Shown in pieces: positions 44,400 to 54,751 of a DNA stretch of 64,000 bases; within the stretch, counting starts at the first letter, position 1, and the number at the start of each line of letters is the position of its first letter. The position numbers were made by a program, and so were the translations under genes. This stretch comes from Actinomadura barringtoniae (lineage in GTDB: Bacteria > Actinomycetota > Actinomycetes > Streptosporangiales > Streptosporangiaceae): positions 496,001 to 560,000 of the forward strand of contig NZ_JAGEOJ010000005.1 of assembly GCF_017573505.1 (NCBI RefSeq). The letters run 5' to 3'. The notes beneath the pieces are model-generated. The model was not told where the DNA came from. It ran no database searches and saw only the letters and a program-made list of their open reading frames with translations.

Positions 44400-45626
44400 A
44401 TGACCTACACCAGCAGGCCCACGGCCTCAGTGCCCCAGCCCTCGCCCCATCAGGACGCCGCAGCCCCGGCGCCCGGGGAACCTGCGGCTCCAGAAGCCGC
44501 GGAGACGGCGGCACCGGAACCGGCGCCCAAGCGCAAGCCGCGGGATCCGTTCTTCGACAACGCCAAGTACCTGGCGATCCTGCTGGTGGTGATCGGGCAC
44601 TCGCTGGCCAACCTGCAGAGCGTGCCGATGGCGGCGGGCCTGTACCTGTTCATCTACATGTTCCACATGCCGCTGTTCATCGTGATCACCGGCTACTTCT
44701 CGCGGAACTGGTCGTTCTCCCCGGGCAAGGCGCGCAAGCTCATCACCAACGTGGGCGTGCCGTACGTGGTGTTCGAGTTCGCCTACTCGATCTACGACTG
44801 GCTGGCCGGGCGCAACAAGCTCGAGATCAGCCTGCTCGACCCCTACTTCCTGACCTGGTTCCTGCTGGCGCTGTTCCTGTGGCGGCTGTCCACGCCGGTC
44901 TGGCAGCAGATCCGCTGGCCGGTCGCGGTGGCGCTCGGCTTCTCGCTGCTGTCGTACATGAGCGACCTCGGCCCGACCTTCGACCTGCACCGGGTGATCG
45001 GGCTGCTGCCGTTCTACGTGCTGGGCCTGATGCTGAAACCCGAGCACTTCGAGGTGCTGAAGCAGCCCGCGGCGCGGTACGTGGGCATCGTGGTCCTGCT
45101 CTGCGGGGCGGCGGTCGCGTTCATGGCCAAGGGCCACATGAACACCGACTGGGTCTACTGGAAGAACTCCCACCACGGCCTGGGCGTCAACAACGTGACC
45201 GGAACGGCGATGCGGCTGGCGATGTTCGCCTGCGCGATCACGCTGGTGGCGGCGTTCCTGACGCTGGTGCCCAGGCGCCGCACCTGGTTCACCGGGCTGG
45301 GCGCGACCACGCTCTACGCCTACCTGCTGCACGGGTTCGTGACCCGGCTGCTCCAGTTCACCGACTGGTGGGACGCGGCCTGGATGAACACCATTCCGGG
45401 CGTCCTCATCGTCATGGTCGGCGCGGTCATCGTCGGGACGCTGCTGTGCACCCGGCCGGTCGTGCGCTGCATGAGCTGGGCCCTGGAGCCGAAGATGACC
45501 TGGGCGTTCACCCCATTGCGGAAGCCGGGGACGAGCCGGGCAACGGCCACGGAGGGTACGAAGATCACCCCGGAGGGTACGAAGATCATCGATAACGGCC
45601 CGATCCGGTCGGGTCAGGTCAGATAG
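44400..45626 (+). CDS. Membrane O-acyltransferase (acyltransferase 3 / fucose-4-O-acetylase-like)
   Basis: 408 residues. An N-terminal Ala/Pro-rich cytoplasmic segment of about 55 residues is followed by ten or so transmembrane helices. The family signature FFDNAKYLAILLVVIGHS includes the His needed for acyl transfer, and FHMPLFIVITGYFSR follows. It probably acetylates sugars of the surface polymer. It starts 22 bases after the LCP stop and is likely cotranscribed with it. Confidence 0.9.
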   Translation: MTYTSRPTASVPQPSPHQDAAAPAPGEPAAPEAAETAAPEPAPKRKPRDPFFDNAKYLAILLVVIGHSLANLQSVPMAAGLYLFIYMFHMPLFIVITGYFSRNWSFSPGKARKLITNVGVPYVVFEFAYSIYDWLAGRNKLEISLLDPYFLTWFLLALFLWRLSTPVWQQIRWPVAVALGFSLLSYMSDLGPTFDLHRVIGLLPFYVLGLMLKPEHFEVLKQPAARYVGIVVLLCGAAVAFMAKGHMNTDWVYWKNSHHGLGVNNVTGTAMRLAMFACAITLVAAFLTLVPRRRTWFTGLGATTLYAYLLHGFVTRLLQFTDWWDAAWMNTIPGVLIVMVGAVIVGTLLCTRPVVRCMSWALEPKMTWAFTPLRKPGTSRATATEGTKITPEGTKIIDNGPIRSGQVR

Positions 45627-45733
45627 TCTCTGAGGAGCCGTCGCGCTTCTCATTAAGCGCAGTCCCCCGGGCCGCCGCTCGGTGCGGGGCCATCACCGAA
45701 CGCCTGAACCGGGCGGATGCTTTCTGGAGGATC

Positions 45734-48700
45734 GTGTCCCCGCTGTTGACCGTCGTTGTGCCGTTCTACAACGTCGAGGAGTACCTGGAGGCCTGTCTGG
45801 AGTCGGTGCAGCAACAGACGCTGCGCGACATCGAGGTCATCATGGTCGACGACGGGTCGCCCGACGGCAGCACCGCGATCGCCAAGGAGTTCACCCAGCG
45901 GGACGAGCGGTTCCACCTCGTCCAGCAGCAGAACCAGGGCCTCGGACCGGCCCGCAACACCGGCGCGAAGCATGCCAAGGGCACCTACATCGCGTTCCTG
46001 GACTCCGATGACATCGTCCCCCGCTACGCCTATGAGCTGATGGTGGGGACGCTGAAGGAGACGGGCTCGGACCTGGTCTGCGGCGGCGTCCGGCGGCTCA
46101 CCTCGGCCGGCCCGCGCAACTCCCCGATGCACACCGAGATCTTCCGGGTCACCGACAAGAGGACCCACATCACCAAGCGGCCCGACCTGCTGGGCGACCG
46201 CACCGCGTGGAACAAGGTCTTCCGCCGGGAGTTCTTCGAGGCCAACTCGTTCGAGTTCCCGCCCGGGCTGTACGAGGACGCGCCGGTGACGATGCCGGCG
46301 CACTTCCTGGCCTCCTCGGTGGACGTGCTGAACGACGTCGTCTACTACTGGCGCGAGCGCGAGGGCGAGTCCCAGTCGATCACGCAGCGGCGGACCGAGC
46401 CGGGCAACCTCGAGGACCGGGTGCGCACCACCCAGACCGTCACCGCGTTCCTCAAGGGCCGTTCCCCGGCGCTGTGGCGGGCGCAGCTCACCAATGTGCT
46501 GTCCGGCGAGCTCCCGCTCTACATCGACGTGGCGGGCGACGGCGGCCCCGAGTACCGCGAGCGCCTGCGCACGCTGGTGAACGACGTCGTCGCCGAGGCC
46601 GACGAGGCGATGCTGGCCGAGCTCACCGCGCTGAAGCGGCTCAAGTACTTCCTGATCCAGAACGGGATGATCGAGGAGCTGCTGGAGGTCATCAACTACC
46701 AGCAGGCCCGGATCTTCACGGCGGGCGTGGTCCGTCAGGGCGACCGCTGGTACGGCGAGTACCCGTTCTTCCGCGACCCGCGGCACCAGGTCCCCGACCG
46801 CCTGTACGACGTCACCGCCGAGCTGACCATGCAGGGCCGCGCCGACACCGCCTGGTGGCAGGACGGCAAGCTGCGGATCGCCGGGCACGCCTACATCACG
46901 CGCATCCCGATGACCGACCCGAGCACCGACCCCGAGGCCTGCGGGCTGCGGGTCTGGCTGCGGCACGCGAGCCGCGGCACCGAGGTCGAGCTGCCGGTCA
47001 CCCGCGTGCACCGGCCGGACGTGTCGGCCGACTCGCGGCGCGCCGCCGCCGACTACGACTGGGCCGGGTTCCAGGTCGAGATCGACCCGGCGGTGCTGCG
47101 GGTCAGCCGCTACCGGGTGCTGCGCGCCTCCAAGTACCGCATCCTGCAGGCGCTCCGTTCGGCCAACTGGGAGCTGCACGCCGAGGTCATCGCGCCCGGC
47201 GGGCTGAAGCGCGAGGCGCCGCTGCGCGGCCCGCGCCGCGCCGACATCCAGTGGGCGGGCGGCCGCGAGGCCGCGCCCGGTGTGGTGATCCGCCCGGTGA
47301 CCGCGGCGGGCGACCGCTTCACCGTCCAGGTCAAGCAGCTGAACGCGCACCTGACGCACGCGCACGTCGAGGGCCCGCTGCTGGTGCTGTCCGGCCGGAT
47401 CGGCGACGCCGAGGCCGCCTCGGGCGAGCTGGTGCTGGCCCGCCGGCAGGGCATGGCCGAGGCCCGGCTGCCGCTGACGCTGAACGGCAAGGGCGCGTTC
47501 TCCGCTCGCGTGCCGATCGACGTGCTGGTCTCGCACGCCGCCGACACCGCCGCGACCATGCACACCTGGGTCACCGAGGGCCTGGACTGGGACGCCTCGG
47601 TCCAGCTGACGGGCCAGAAGAAGCCGGTGCGACTGTCGGTCGGCGACGACGTCGAGGTGCGCCACTCGCTCGGCACCGACGAGATCGTCGTCACCCGGAC
47701 CAAGTTCGGCAACCTGCGCATCCTGGAGCGGCCGCGCCGCTGCGTGGTCACCGCCACCGAGTGGACCGGCGACGGCCGCCTGATCCTCACCGGCGAGCTC
47801 GCGGCCGGCGACCGTCCCGACCATCTGATCGTCCGGCTACGCACCGGCGGCGACGCCCACCCGGTGCCGCTCACCTGGGGCGATGACGGCATGTGGCGGG
47901 CCGAGCTCGCGCCGACCCGCATCCCGCTGTTCGGCGAGGAGCTGCCGCTGGCGACCGGGCACTGGGGCTTCTTCGCGCCGATGGCCGACGGCGACATCGC
48001 GGTGTCGATGTCGCGCGCGTCGGTCGCCGACATCCACCCGCCGCACCGCGTCGGGCTCACCGAGTTCATCCTGCAGACCTACCAGGGCGACGCGCTGCGG
48101 CTGGAGTCGCGGCCCGCGCTGGACGACGAGGAACGCGGCGTCTACGGCCTCAAGCGGATCGCCGAGCGGGACTACCCCGCCTACCTGGCCGAGCCGCTGC
48201 GCGACATGGCCATGTTCGAGAGCTTCCGCGGCCGCCAGTACTCCGACAGCCCGCGGGCGATCTACGAGGAGATGGCCCGGCGGCTGCCCGACCTGGAGTA
48301 CGTCTGGGTCACCAAGGACGGCCAGTTCCAGCCGCCCGAGGGCGTACGCACCGTCGTCTACGGCAGCCGCGAGCACTTCAGGACGCTCGCCCAGGCCAAG
48401 TTCCTGGTCGGCAACGACCCGATGCCCGAGTGGCTCCAGAAGCGCGAGGGCCAGTTCTACCTGCAGACCTGGCACGGCACCCCGCTGAAGCGGATCGGCT
48501 ACGACATCGAGCGGCCCGCGTTCAAGAACGCCCAGGACTACCTGCGGCGCTTCAGCGCGGACGCCGCCCAGTGGGACGCGCTGGTGTCCCCCAACCCGTT
48601 CAGCACGCCGATCATGCGGCGCGCGTTCCGGTACGACGGCGAGATGCTGGAGTCCGGCTACCCGCGCAACGACCTGCTGGCGCGGCCCGACGCGGCCCGC

Positions 48701-49279
48701 GCCACCCGGGTCCGGACGCTGCTCGGCATCCCCGAGGGCAAGCGCGTCGTGCTGTACGCGCCGACCTGGCGCGACGACCAGGCCCGGGCGGGCGGCTACC
48801 GGATGGAGCTCCAGCTCGACCTGGACGCCGCCAGGCAGGCGCTCGGCGACGATCACGTGCTGCTGGTGCGCGGCCATTTCAACCTGGGCGGCGGCATCGA
48901 GGGCGCCGACGGCGAGTTCACCATCGACGTCAGCCGCTACCCCGACATCGCCGAGCTCTACCTGATCGCCGACGTCATGATCACCGACTACTCGTCGGTC
49001 ATGTTCGACTATGCGGTGACGGGGCGGCCCCAACTGTTCTTTACCTATGACCTCGAGCGCTATCGCGACCAGCTGCGCGGCTTTTACTTCGATTTCGAAG
49101 CCGAGGCCCCGGGGCCGCTGTGTCATACGTCACAGGAGCTGATCGAGGCCATTCGCGACGCCGAGAGCGCCGCGCCGGGCTACGAGGCCCGCTACCAGGC
49201 GTTCCGGGAGAAGTTCTGCGCCTGGGACGACGGCCACGCGGCCGCCAGGGCGGTCGACCGGATGCTGCGCGACGCCTGA
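45734..49279 (+). CDS. GT2 - CDP-glycerol glycerophosphotransferase fusion (TagF-like)
   Basis: 1181 residues. GT-A domain 1-280 (LLTVVVPFYNVEEYLEACL, MVDDGSPDG, FLDSDD), a middle region of beta-sandwich repeats (about 350-790), and a CDP-glycerol:polyglycerophosphate transferase domain (about 800-1175) with LQTWHGTPLKRIGYD, VLYAPTWRDD and MITDYSSVMFDYAV. The last domain polymerises glycerol- or ribitol-phosphate from CDP-activated donors, as in teichoic acid synthesis. GTG start with CTGGAGG upstream. This gene is the strongest evidence that the region makes a phosphodiester-linked wall polymer. Confidence 0.93.
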   Translation: MSPLLTVVVPFYNVEEYLEACLESVQQQTLRDIEVIMVDDGSPDGSTAIAKEFTQRDERFHLVQQQNQGLGPARNTGAKHAKGTYIAFLDSDDIVPRYAYELMVGTLKETGSDLVCGGVRRLTSAGPRNSPMHTEIFRVTDKRTHITKRPDLLGDRTAWNKVFRREFFEANSFEFPPGLYEDAPVTMPAHFLASSVDVLNDVVYYWREREGESQSITQRRTEPGNLEDRVRTTQTVTAFLKGRSPALWRAQLTNVLSGELPLYIDVAGDGGPEYRERLRTLVNDVVAEADEAMLAELTALKRLKYFLIQNGMIEELLEVINYQQARIFTAGVVRQGDRWYGEYPFFRDPRHQVPDRLYDVTAELTMQGRADTAWWQDGKLRIAGHAYITRIPMTDPSTDPEACGLRVWLRHASRGTEVELPVTRVHRPDVSADSRRAAADYDWAGFQVEIDPAVLRVSRYRVLRASKYRILQALRSANWELHAEVIAPGGLKREAPLRGPRRADIQWAGGREAAPGVVIRPVTAAGDRFTVQVKQLNAHLTHAHVEGPLLVLSGRIGDAEAASGELVLARRQGMAEARLPLTLNGKGAFSARVPIDVLVSHAADTAATMHTWVTEGLDWDASVQLTGQKKPVRLSVGDDVEVRHSLGTDEIVVTRTKFGNLRILERPRRCVVTATEWTGDGRLILTGELAAGDRPDHLIVRLRTGGDAHPVPLTWGDDGMWRAELAPTRIPLFGEELPLATGHWGFFAPMADGDIAVSMSRASVADIHPPHRVGLTEFILQTYQGDALRLESRPALDDEERGVYGLKRIAERDYPAYLAEPLRDMAMFESFRGRQYSDSPRAIYEEMARRLPDLEYVWVTKDGQFQPPEGVRTVVYGSREHFRTLAQAKFLVGNDPMPEWLQKREGQFYLQTWHGTPLKRIGYDIERPAFKNAQDYLRRFSADAAQWDALVSPNPFSTPIMRRAFRYDGEMLESGYPRNDLLARPDAARATRVRTLLGIPEGKRVVLYAPTWRDDQARAGGYRMELQLDLDAARQALGDDHVLLVRGHFNLGGGIEGADGEFTIDVSRYPDIAELYLIADVMITDYSSVMFDYAVTGRPQLFFTYDLERYRDQLRGFYFDFEAEAPGPLCHTSQELIEAIRDAESAAPGYEARYQAFREKFCAWDDGHAAARAVDRMLRDA

Positions 49280-49497
49280 TCATTCGTTCACGAACGATCT
49301 CCCGAGTCACGACTCGGCGACAATCAGGAAGACCGCATCTGGACAGCGGATAACATCGATTGCCGACCCCGACCTTTCCGGCGGGGCCGAGGCATGCGGT
49401 TCTGGGGCGGGCGCATGCCGGTGAACCGATTTGATCTTGAGGTTCGCGTGACCCGCGACCGGGGAAGCCTCTCTTCACGATGAAAGGACACCTCTCC
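49280..49497. other. Intergenic region upstream of the CDP-alcohol transferase
   Basis: 218 bases with small palindromes (CGTTCACGAACG at about 49284) and AAAGGA at 49483-49488. No gene or RNA structure is recognised; it probably holds the promoter of the following gene. Confidence 0.4.
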
Positions 49498-50502
49498 ATG
49501 GCGAATTTCACGCTCGAGGACGTTCGGCAACGGACGTACAAGGCGCGTGACGCATGGTGGACGGTACTGCTGGTCGACCCGCTCGCCTCACGTCTGGTCC
49601 GGTTCACCGCGAACCGGACCAACATCACGCCGAACCAGCTCACCGTGGGTGCGCTGCTCCTCGGCCTGGGCGCCGGCGCCTCGTTCTACCTGCACTCCTG
49701 GCCATGGCTGCTGCTCGGCGCGCTGCTCTACCACCTGTCGTTCACGCTCGACTGCATGGACGGCAAGATCGCGCGGCTGAAGGGCACCGGCTCGATCTTC
49801 GGTGCCTGGCTCGACTACATCTTCGACCGCGTCCGGGTGCTGGCCTGCGCGATCCTGCTGATGGGCGGGCAGTACGCGGCGACCGACAACGTGGCCTACA
49901 TCTGGACCGCGGTCGCGGTGGTCTTCCTGGACATGCTGCGCTACATGGACGCGCTGGAGATCTACAAGGTCCGCGGCCAGATGCGCAAGAAGCTCGACAC
50001 CGCCAACGAGGAGCTCGCCGGACTCCAGCTGCTCCAGCGCCGCCTGGCGGGCGAGGTCGACCCGGCCGTCGCCGTCGACGAGCCCACCGCCGACAAGGTG
50101 CTGGGCGCCGACCCGGACGCCGACATGGAGGACCAGGTCCTCGGCGACAACCCGAACGCCGCCCTGCAGGAGAGCTTCAACAAGAAGTTCTCCTGGTACG
50201 CGCGGATCCGCAACGTGCTGAAGGCCGGCCGCATCCGCCCGCACCTGATCAGCGGCATCGAGTTCCAGATGGGCGTGTTCATCGTCGCCCCGCTGGTCGC
50301 CGCGGTCATCCCGGGCGCCATCATCCCGGTCGTCGTCCTGTCGGCCCTCGGCATGCTGGCCTTCGAGTTCGTGATCATCTACAAGTTCTGGCTGTCCAGC
50401 AAGGACTTCACCCGCCAGATCGCCAAGGTGGACCGGAAGATCGCCGACGTGCGCGACCAGCTCCCGCAGGAGATGCTGGAAGAGCCGCTCGTCCGCAACT
50501 GA
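49498..50502 (+). CDS. CDP-alcohol phosphatidyltransferase family protein
   Basis: 334 residues. The catalytic signature is complete: Asp85, Asp88-Gly89, Ala92-Arg93, Gly102, Asp106 and Asp110 (D-x2-DG-x2-AR-x8-G-x3-D-x3-D). These enzymes displace CMP from a CDP-alcohol with a second alcohol. The protein is longer than phospholipid synthases, with an extra soluble segment of about 85 residues between helices (about 160-245). Following the TagF fusion gene, it may build the polymer's linkage or a phosphoglycolipid; exact substrates unknown. ATG 49498 is nine bases after AAAGGA; an in-frame ATG at 49480 is less likely. Confidence 0.92.
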   Translation: MANFTLEDVRQRTYKARDAWWTVLLVDPLASRLVRFTANRTNITPNQLTVGALLLGLGAGASFYLHSWPWLLLGALLYHLSFTLDCMDGKIARLKGTGSIFGAWLDYIFDRVRVLACAILLMGGQYAATDNVAYIWTAVAVVFLDMLRYMDALEIYKVRGQMRKKLDTANEELAGLQLLQRRLAGEVDPAVAVDEPTADKVLGADPDADMEDQVLGDNPNAALQESFNKKFSWYARIRNVLKAGRIRPHLISGIEFQMGVFIVAPLVAAVIPGAIIPVVVLSALGMLAFEFVIIYKFWLSSKDFTRQIAKVDRKIADVRDQLPQEMLEEPLVRN

Positions 50503-50511
50503 CGTCTCGTT

Positions 50512-50548
50512 CGAACGGCCCCTGATCAATCTGATCAGGGGCCGTTCG
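50512..50548. terminator. Bidirectional hairpin terminator
   Basis: Arms 50512-50528 and 50532-50548 are perfectly complementary over 17 bp (core GGCCCCTGATCA / TGATCAGGGGCC) with a three-base loop, between convergent genes. Confidence 0.85.
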
Positions 50549-50584
50549 GCTGTCCGGGGCTGTGCCCTGCCGTCTGAGGGCTGC

Positions 50585-52498
50585 TCAGCCGCGGAACGCG
50601 CGGCGCAGCCGGCCGAGGACGCCGAGGACCTCCACCGAGAGGTTGCCCTTGACGGTACGGAACGGCCGTCCGCCGCGGCCGCCCGACAGCGTGGCGCCCT
50701 TCGGCGCCGCCGCCCGCAGCTCTCCGGCGGCAGAGCCCTCGCCCACCTCGCACGAGACGTCCCAGGAGCCGGTGGCGGCGCCCTGCAGGGACAGCTCCCC
50801 GGAGAACGCCAGGGTGTCGCCGGACGCCTCGACCGCCAGGTCGGCCGTCTTGGTCTCCTTGCTGTCGCGATGCCGCAGCAGCGCCCGCATCGGGACCGTG
50901 CCACCCGAAGTCGCCGCGGTGCCCGCCAGGCGCAGCACGCGCGCCTCGACGGTCGCCCGGGTCACCTGGATCAGCGGGTCCTGGCCGGGCGCCTCGCCGC
51001 CCGCGTTGAACGCCAGCACCCCGGTGCCCTTGGTGAGGTACGGGGTGACGCAGGGCGTGCCGTTCAGCACCGGGACGATCCGGGTGCCGGGCAGCGCGAC
51101 CTTGGGCTTGGGGGTCGGGGTGAGCTTGCCCTCGCGAACGATCTTGCCGACCCGCACGACGGCGTACGGGTCCCAGCGCCCGGCGGGCAGCGGCCCGCCG
51201 CCCGCCACGGTCGCGAAGTCGATGTCGGCGGTGAGCTCGGCCGTCCCGTCGGGCAGCAGCGGCACGCGGTGCTCGACGTTCTCGTCGCGGAGCCGCAGGA
51301 TCAGCTCGGCGCGCTGCTCGGCGGGGTCGACCCGGTCGATCCGCGCGGTGATGCTGACGGCCAGCCGCCCGTCGCGCCATTCGACGCCGGTGAGGGCGAC
51401 GCGCTCGTGGAGCCTGGTGGTCTCGAAGACCTCGTCGGGGACGTCCAGGCCCGCCTCACGGAAGCCGGGATAGGCCACGAAGGCGCGGTCACCGTCCACC
51501 ACGATCGGCGGCGGGTCCTCGGCGTGCACGTGGGCGGCCCGCTCGACGAGTTCCTCGGGCCCGTTCTTCAGCGCGTGCGCCACCACCCGCATGTACGGCG
51601 AGAGCGCCTTCATGATCTGCGGGTTGGCGTACTCGGCGAGGATCTCGCGCGCGGCCGCCTTGGTGTCGGCCCGCTCCCCCTCGTCGAAGTGGACGTAGCG
51701 GGGGTCGAAGCGAGAGAAGACCTCGATGGCGAAGTGCCTGCGCAGCAGGCGGTCCCGGGTCTCGCCCGGCTCGGTGTGCGCGGTGACGTACTCCATCAGG
51801 TCGGCGATCTGCGGGAAGTAGCCCTTGGCCGGGGCGCCGCCGAGCTGCAGCGCGCTCGTGCCGTCGTCGCGGTCGACCCAGTAGTAGTAGTCGTAGTCCG
51901 ACAGCACCGAGACGCCCGCGGCCTCGAAGTAGGCGCGGACCGCGAAGATCTGGTCCTCGCCCGACAGCAGGCCCTCGGGGAAGCGGATGCCGGCCTCGTC
52001 GAGCATCTTGCGCCGGTAGAGCTTCAGCACGGTGATGCTGCCGTAGAGGTTAGGCACGGCGTCGTAGATGGTGGTGAACGGCACCGTCTTCTTGAACAGG
52101 TGCGGGTTCACCTTGCGGCCGACGCCCACGTACTTGGGCACCACCACGTCGGTGCTGTTCTGGTCGGCGGCGACGACCATCCGTTCCAGCGCCTCGGGGC
52201 CGAGGTGGTCGTCGGCGTCGAGGAAGAAGACGTACTCGCCCTCGGCGCGGTCCAGGCCCACGTTGCGCGGGCGCCCGGGACCGCCCGACGGCGGCTGGTG
52301 GACGACCGACAGCGTCGGGTGCTCGGCCGCGAGCCGGTCCAGCGTCTCGCTGGTCCCGTCGGTCGAGCCGTCGTCCACCGCGATGATCTCGATCAGCTCG
52401 GCCGCCAGCGTCTGGTCGACCACCGACCCGATGGCACGGACCACCGATTCACGGCAGTTGTGCACGGGCAGGATCACGCTGACCTTCGGCGCCCCCAT
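50585..52498 (-). CDS. Glycosyltransferase family 2 with C-terminal beta-sandwich
   Basis: 637 residues. The GT-A domain (1-320) has VSVILPVHNCRESVVRAIG, AVDDGSTDGT and VFFLDADDHLG. About 300 residues of beta-strand-rich repeats follow, similar to those in the middle of the TagF fusion protein and in the partial gene at the right edge. This form is common in actinobacterial teichoic acid loci. ATG at 52498 has GGGAG seven bases upstream; starts further upstream add poorly conserved residues. Confidence 0.9.
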   Translation of the reverse strand: MGAPKVSVILPVHNCRESVVRAIGSVVDQTLAAELIEIIAVDDGSTDGTSETLDRLAAEHPTLSVVHQPPSGGPGRPRNVGLDRAEGEYVFFLDADDHLGPEALERMVVAADQNSTDVVVPKYVGVGRKVNPHLFKKTVPFTTIYDAVPNLYGSITVLKLYRRKMLDEAGIRFPEGLLSGEDQIFAVRAYFEAAGVSVLSDYDYYYWVDRDDGTSALQLGGAPAKGYFPQIADLMEYVTAHTEPGETRDRLLRRHFAIEVFSRFDPRYVHFDEGERADTKAAAREILAEYANPQIMKALSPYMRVVAHALKNGPEELVERAAHVHAEDPPPIVVDGDRAFVAYPGFREAGLDVPDEVFETTRLHERVALTGVEWRDGRLAVSITARIDRVDPAEQRAELILRLRDENVEHRVPLLPDGTAELTADIDFATVAGGGPLPAGRWDPYAVVRVGKIVREGKLTPTPKPKVALPGTRIVPVLNGTPCVTPYLTKGTGVLAFNAGGEAPGQDPLIQVTRATVEARVLRLAGTAATSGGTVPMRALLRHRDSKETKTADLAVEASGDTLAFSGELSLQGAATGSWDVSCEVGEGSAAGELRAAAPKGATLSGGRGGRPFRTVKGNLSVEVLGVLGRLRRAFRG

Positions 52499-52639
52499 GG
52501 ATCTCCCAAACCAGACAAGTGTCACTTCGTCAAAGATCGAAGACGTACGACCCGGTGCGGAGGTTGACAAATGGGCCGAAAGAAACCGATCTTTCTGGTC
52601 AACGAACGTAGACCATCCTGCCGTTCCTCAACGGGCCCG

Positions 52640-54751
52640 TCAGCCGGTTGCGAACGTCCCGTCACGCTGCGCTGGGAAGAGGCAGGTCAGCGTCCCCACA
52701 CGGCGGCCACTCCCGTATCCGGCCGCTGTGATGAGTCTCACCGCCACCCGGTCGTCAGGCCCCGCGCACGCGACGGAGACCTTGACCCGGGCCAACGCGT
52801 CGCGCACCTGCACGACGCCCGGCTTGCTTCCCTTCGGCGACCGTACCAGCCCGGTGAGGAGCAGGCGGGCGTCAATGGACGAACGTGATACCGGCAGGTT
52901 CGTGAGGTAGTGGGTGTTGGGATTGACGGCGTTCACACGCGTCGAGAAGAGCGGAACCGTGCGCATGTAGAGAGGCGGCATCAGGACCGTGCCCGTGCCC
53001 CGCGCGGCCCGAACGACGGCGCGCGCCGTGCCGAGTTCGATCGGGTCGGCCTTCCACGACGGACGGCCCTCCAGCCTCGATCCCGCAGCGTGCGACCAGA
53101 GCGGAGTCCCCGCCAGGAGCAACGCGACGCCCAGGAGCACGGCGGGCACAGCGGCCGCCAGGCCGACGGCGCGAGCGGGCACGCGAGCCAGCACGCGAGC
53201 GGGCACGCGAGCCGGCACGCGAGCGGGCAACGTGGTCAGGGGCGCGAGCGCCCGCCTGACCTGAACCGTGGCCAGGAGCCCGATGAGGACGGGCGCGGGG
53301 ACGACCCACATCGTGCGCCACATCACCTGCCCGGCATGCGTCGCCGTACCGATGAAGTCCAGCACGCCGTCCACGAGCAGAACGGACGTGACGGCCGCCA
53401 CCCCGGCGACCATCAGCGCCGGAGCACCACGGCGGGCCAGCCACGGGCCGAGCCAGATGGCGCAGCCCGCGAGCACGCCCATGAGACCCGACATGAAGAC
53501 CCAGGAGAAGCTGATCGGTGCGTCGGTGAAGATGCCCGACACCTCGTTCCGGCCGCCCGCCAGCGCGACGAGCGCGCCCGCCGCCAGCGGGTAGACCGGC
53601 ACGGCGGCGACGGCGAGGGCCGCGCGGAACCGGCCGGTGGCGAGCAGCGGCCCGGCGGCCGCGGCGGCGACCATCGGGACGACGAACGCCGCCGAGGAGG
53701 TCAGCCCGGTCGCCGCGACGCCCGCCGCGACGGCGAGGCACAGCGCCACGGGTGAACGCCGCTCCGCCCATCGCGTCAGGTACACGTACAGCAGCGGGAT
53801 CAGGGCCGACACGAACATCGCCTTGCCCTGCCACATTCGCAGCAGGTGGAACGCGCCCAGCGAGGCCGGGCTGAGGCCCGCCCAGAGCAGGTACATCGCG
53901 GCGATCGCGAAGCACGCGAGCAGCCGCCTGGGCGCCCATTCGCGAACGAGGCGCCACATCGCCCACACGGCCAGGAAGACGACGAGCGGCAGGAACCCGT
54001 ACCAGAGCAGCGACGCCGCGGGCACGCCGAGCGGCCGTGCCACCGACCCGACCAGCACCTCGATGGACGACACCGGCGGCTCACCGGCGACCGGTCCCGC
54101 CGTGCCCTGGGTGAAGATGACGTCCCGGAACGGGATGCGCCCGTGCGCCGCCGTCCAGACCGAGCGGGACACGAAGTAGGAGTCGTCCGCGTCGGTGTTG
54201 ACGACGAACAGCGACGCGACCGCGAACCCGGCCGCCGTGAGCGCGGGGATCAGCGTTCCGCCGCGTCCGGCCCGCGCGGGAGCCTCCCCGGCGTCGGCCG
54301 TCGCGTATCCGCCCCGCAGGAACGCGACCGCCGTCGCCGCGATGCTGAGCAACCCGAACGTCCAGGCGGGCCACCAAGGAAACCCCGGCCCGTGCAGGCC
54401 CGCCGCCGCCCCCGCGACGACCCCGGAGGCCATGGCCAGCGCGGGAAGCGACCAGTCGATGCGCGGTGAGGTTTCGGCTGAGGGCTCAGCCGGGGACTCG
54501 ACGTTTCCCTGTGGTGCCGCCCAACGGGCGTACAGCACAGCCAGAACGGCGAGGGCCGGCAACCAGGCGGCCAGCAGCACCCACGTCGGCGCCCGCAGCG
54601 CCAGCCCCACGTGATAGACGACCGTCCATACGGCGAACGCCACCAGACACAGATCCGTCAGCGCGTCCAGCATGAACGTGACCCGGCCCCGGCCACTCGT
54701 GATGATGCCGAGCCCGGCGCGTGTCCGCTCGCTGATCCGGTCTGTCAGCAC
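52640..54751 (-). CDS. Polytopic membrane protein (resembles DUF6077)
   Basis: About 703 residues with some thirteen transmembrane helices. The segment TDADDSYFVSRSVWTA followed by GRIPFRDVIFTQGT, and the later LRMWQGKAMFVSALIPLLY, resemble the DUF6077 family of GT-C-like membrane proteins. Probably a lipid-linked sugar transferase or polymer translocation protein; unproven. The start is uncertain (GTG 54751 has GGGGGA upstream; ATG 54671 would be shorter). Near residue 530 the coding DNA has a 12-base repeat giving PARVPARVPARV. Confidence 0.75.
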   Translation of the reverse strand: MLTDRISERTRAGLGIITSGRGRVTFMLDALTDLCLVAFAVWTVVYHVGLALRAPTWVLLAAWLPALAVLAVLYARWAAPQGNVESPAEPSAETSPRIDWSLPALAMASGVVAGAAAGLHGPGFPWWPAWTFGLLSIAATAVAFLRGGYATADAGEAPARAGRGGTLIPALTAAGFAVASLFVVNTDADDSYFVSRSVWTAAHGRIPFRDVIFTQGTAGPVAGEPPVSSIEVLVGSVARPLGVPAASLLWYGFLPLVVFLAVWAMWRLVREWAPRRLLACFAIAAMYLLWAGLSPASLGAFHLLRMWQGKAMFVSALIPLLYVYLTRWAERRSPVALCLAVAAGVAATGLTSSAAFVVPMVAAAAAGPLLATGRFRAALAVAAVPVYPLAAGALVALAGGRNEVSGIFTDAPISFSWVFMSGLMGVLAGCAIWLGPWLARRGAPALMVAGVAAVTSVLLVDGVLDFIGTATHAGQVMWRTMWVVPAPVLIGLLATVQVRRALAPLTTLPARVPARVPARVLARVPARAVGLAAAVPAVLLGVALLLAGTPLWSHAAGSRLEGRPSWKADPIELGTARAVVRAARGTGTVLMPPLYMRTVPLFSTRVNAVNPNTHYLTNLPVSRSSIDARLLLTGLVRSPKGSKPGVVQVRDALARVKVSVACAGPDDRVAVRLITAAGYGSGRRVGTLTCLFPAQRDGTFATG
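53161..53226. repeat. 12-bp coding minisatellite
   Basis: Five imperfect copies of GCGAGCGGGCAC or GCGAGCCGGCAC in frame within the membrane protein gene, encoding repeated ARVP units on the minus strand. Confidence 0.8.
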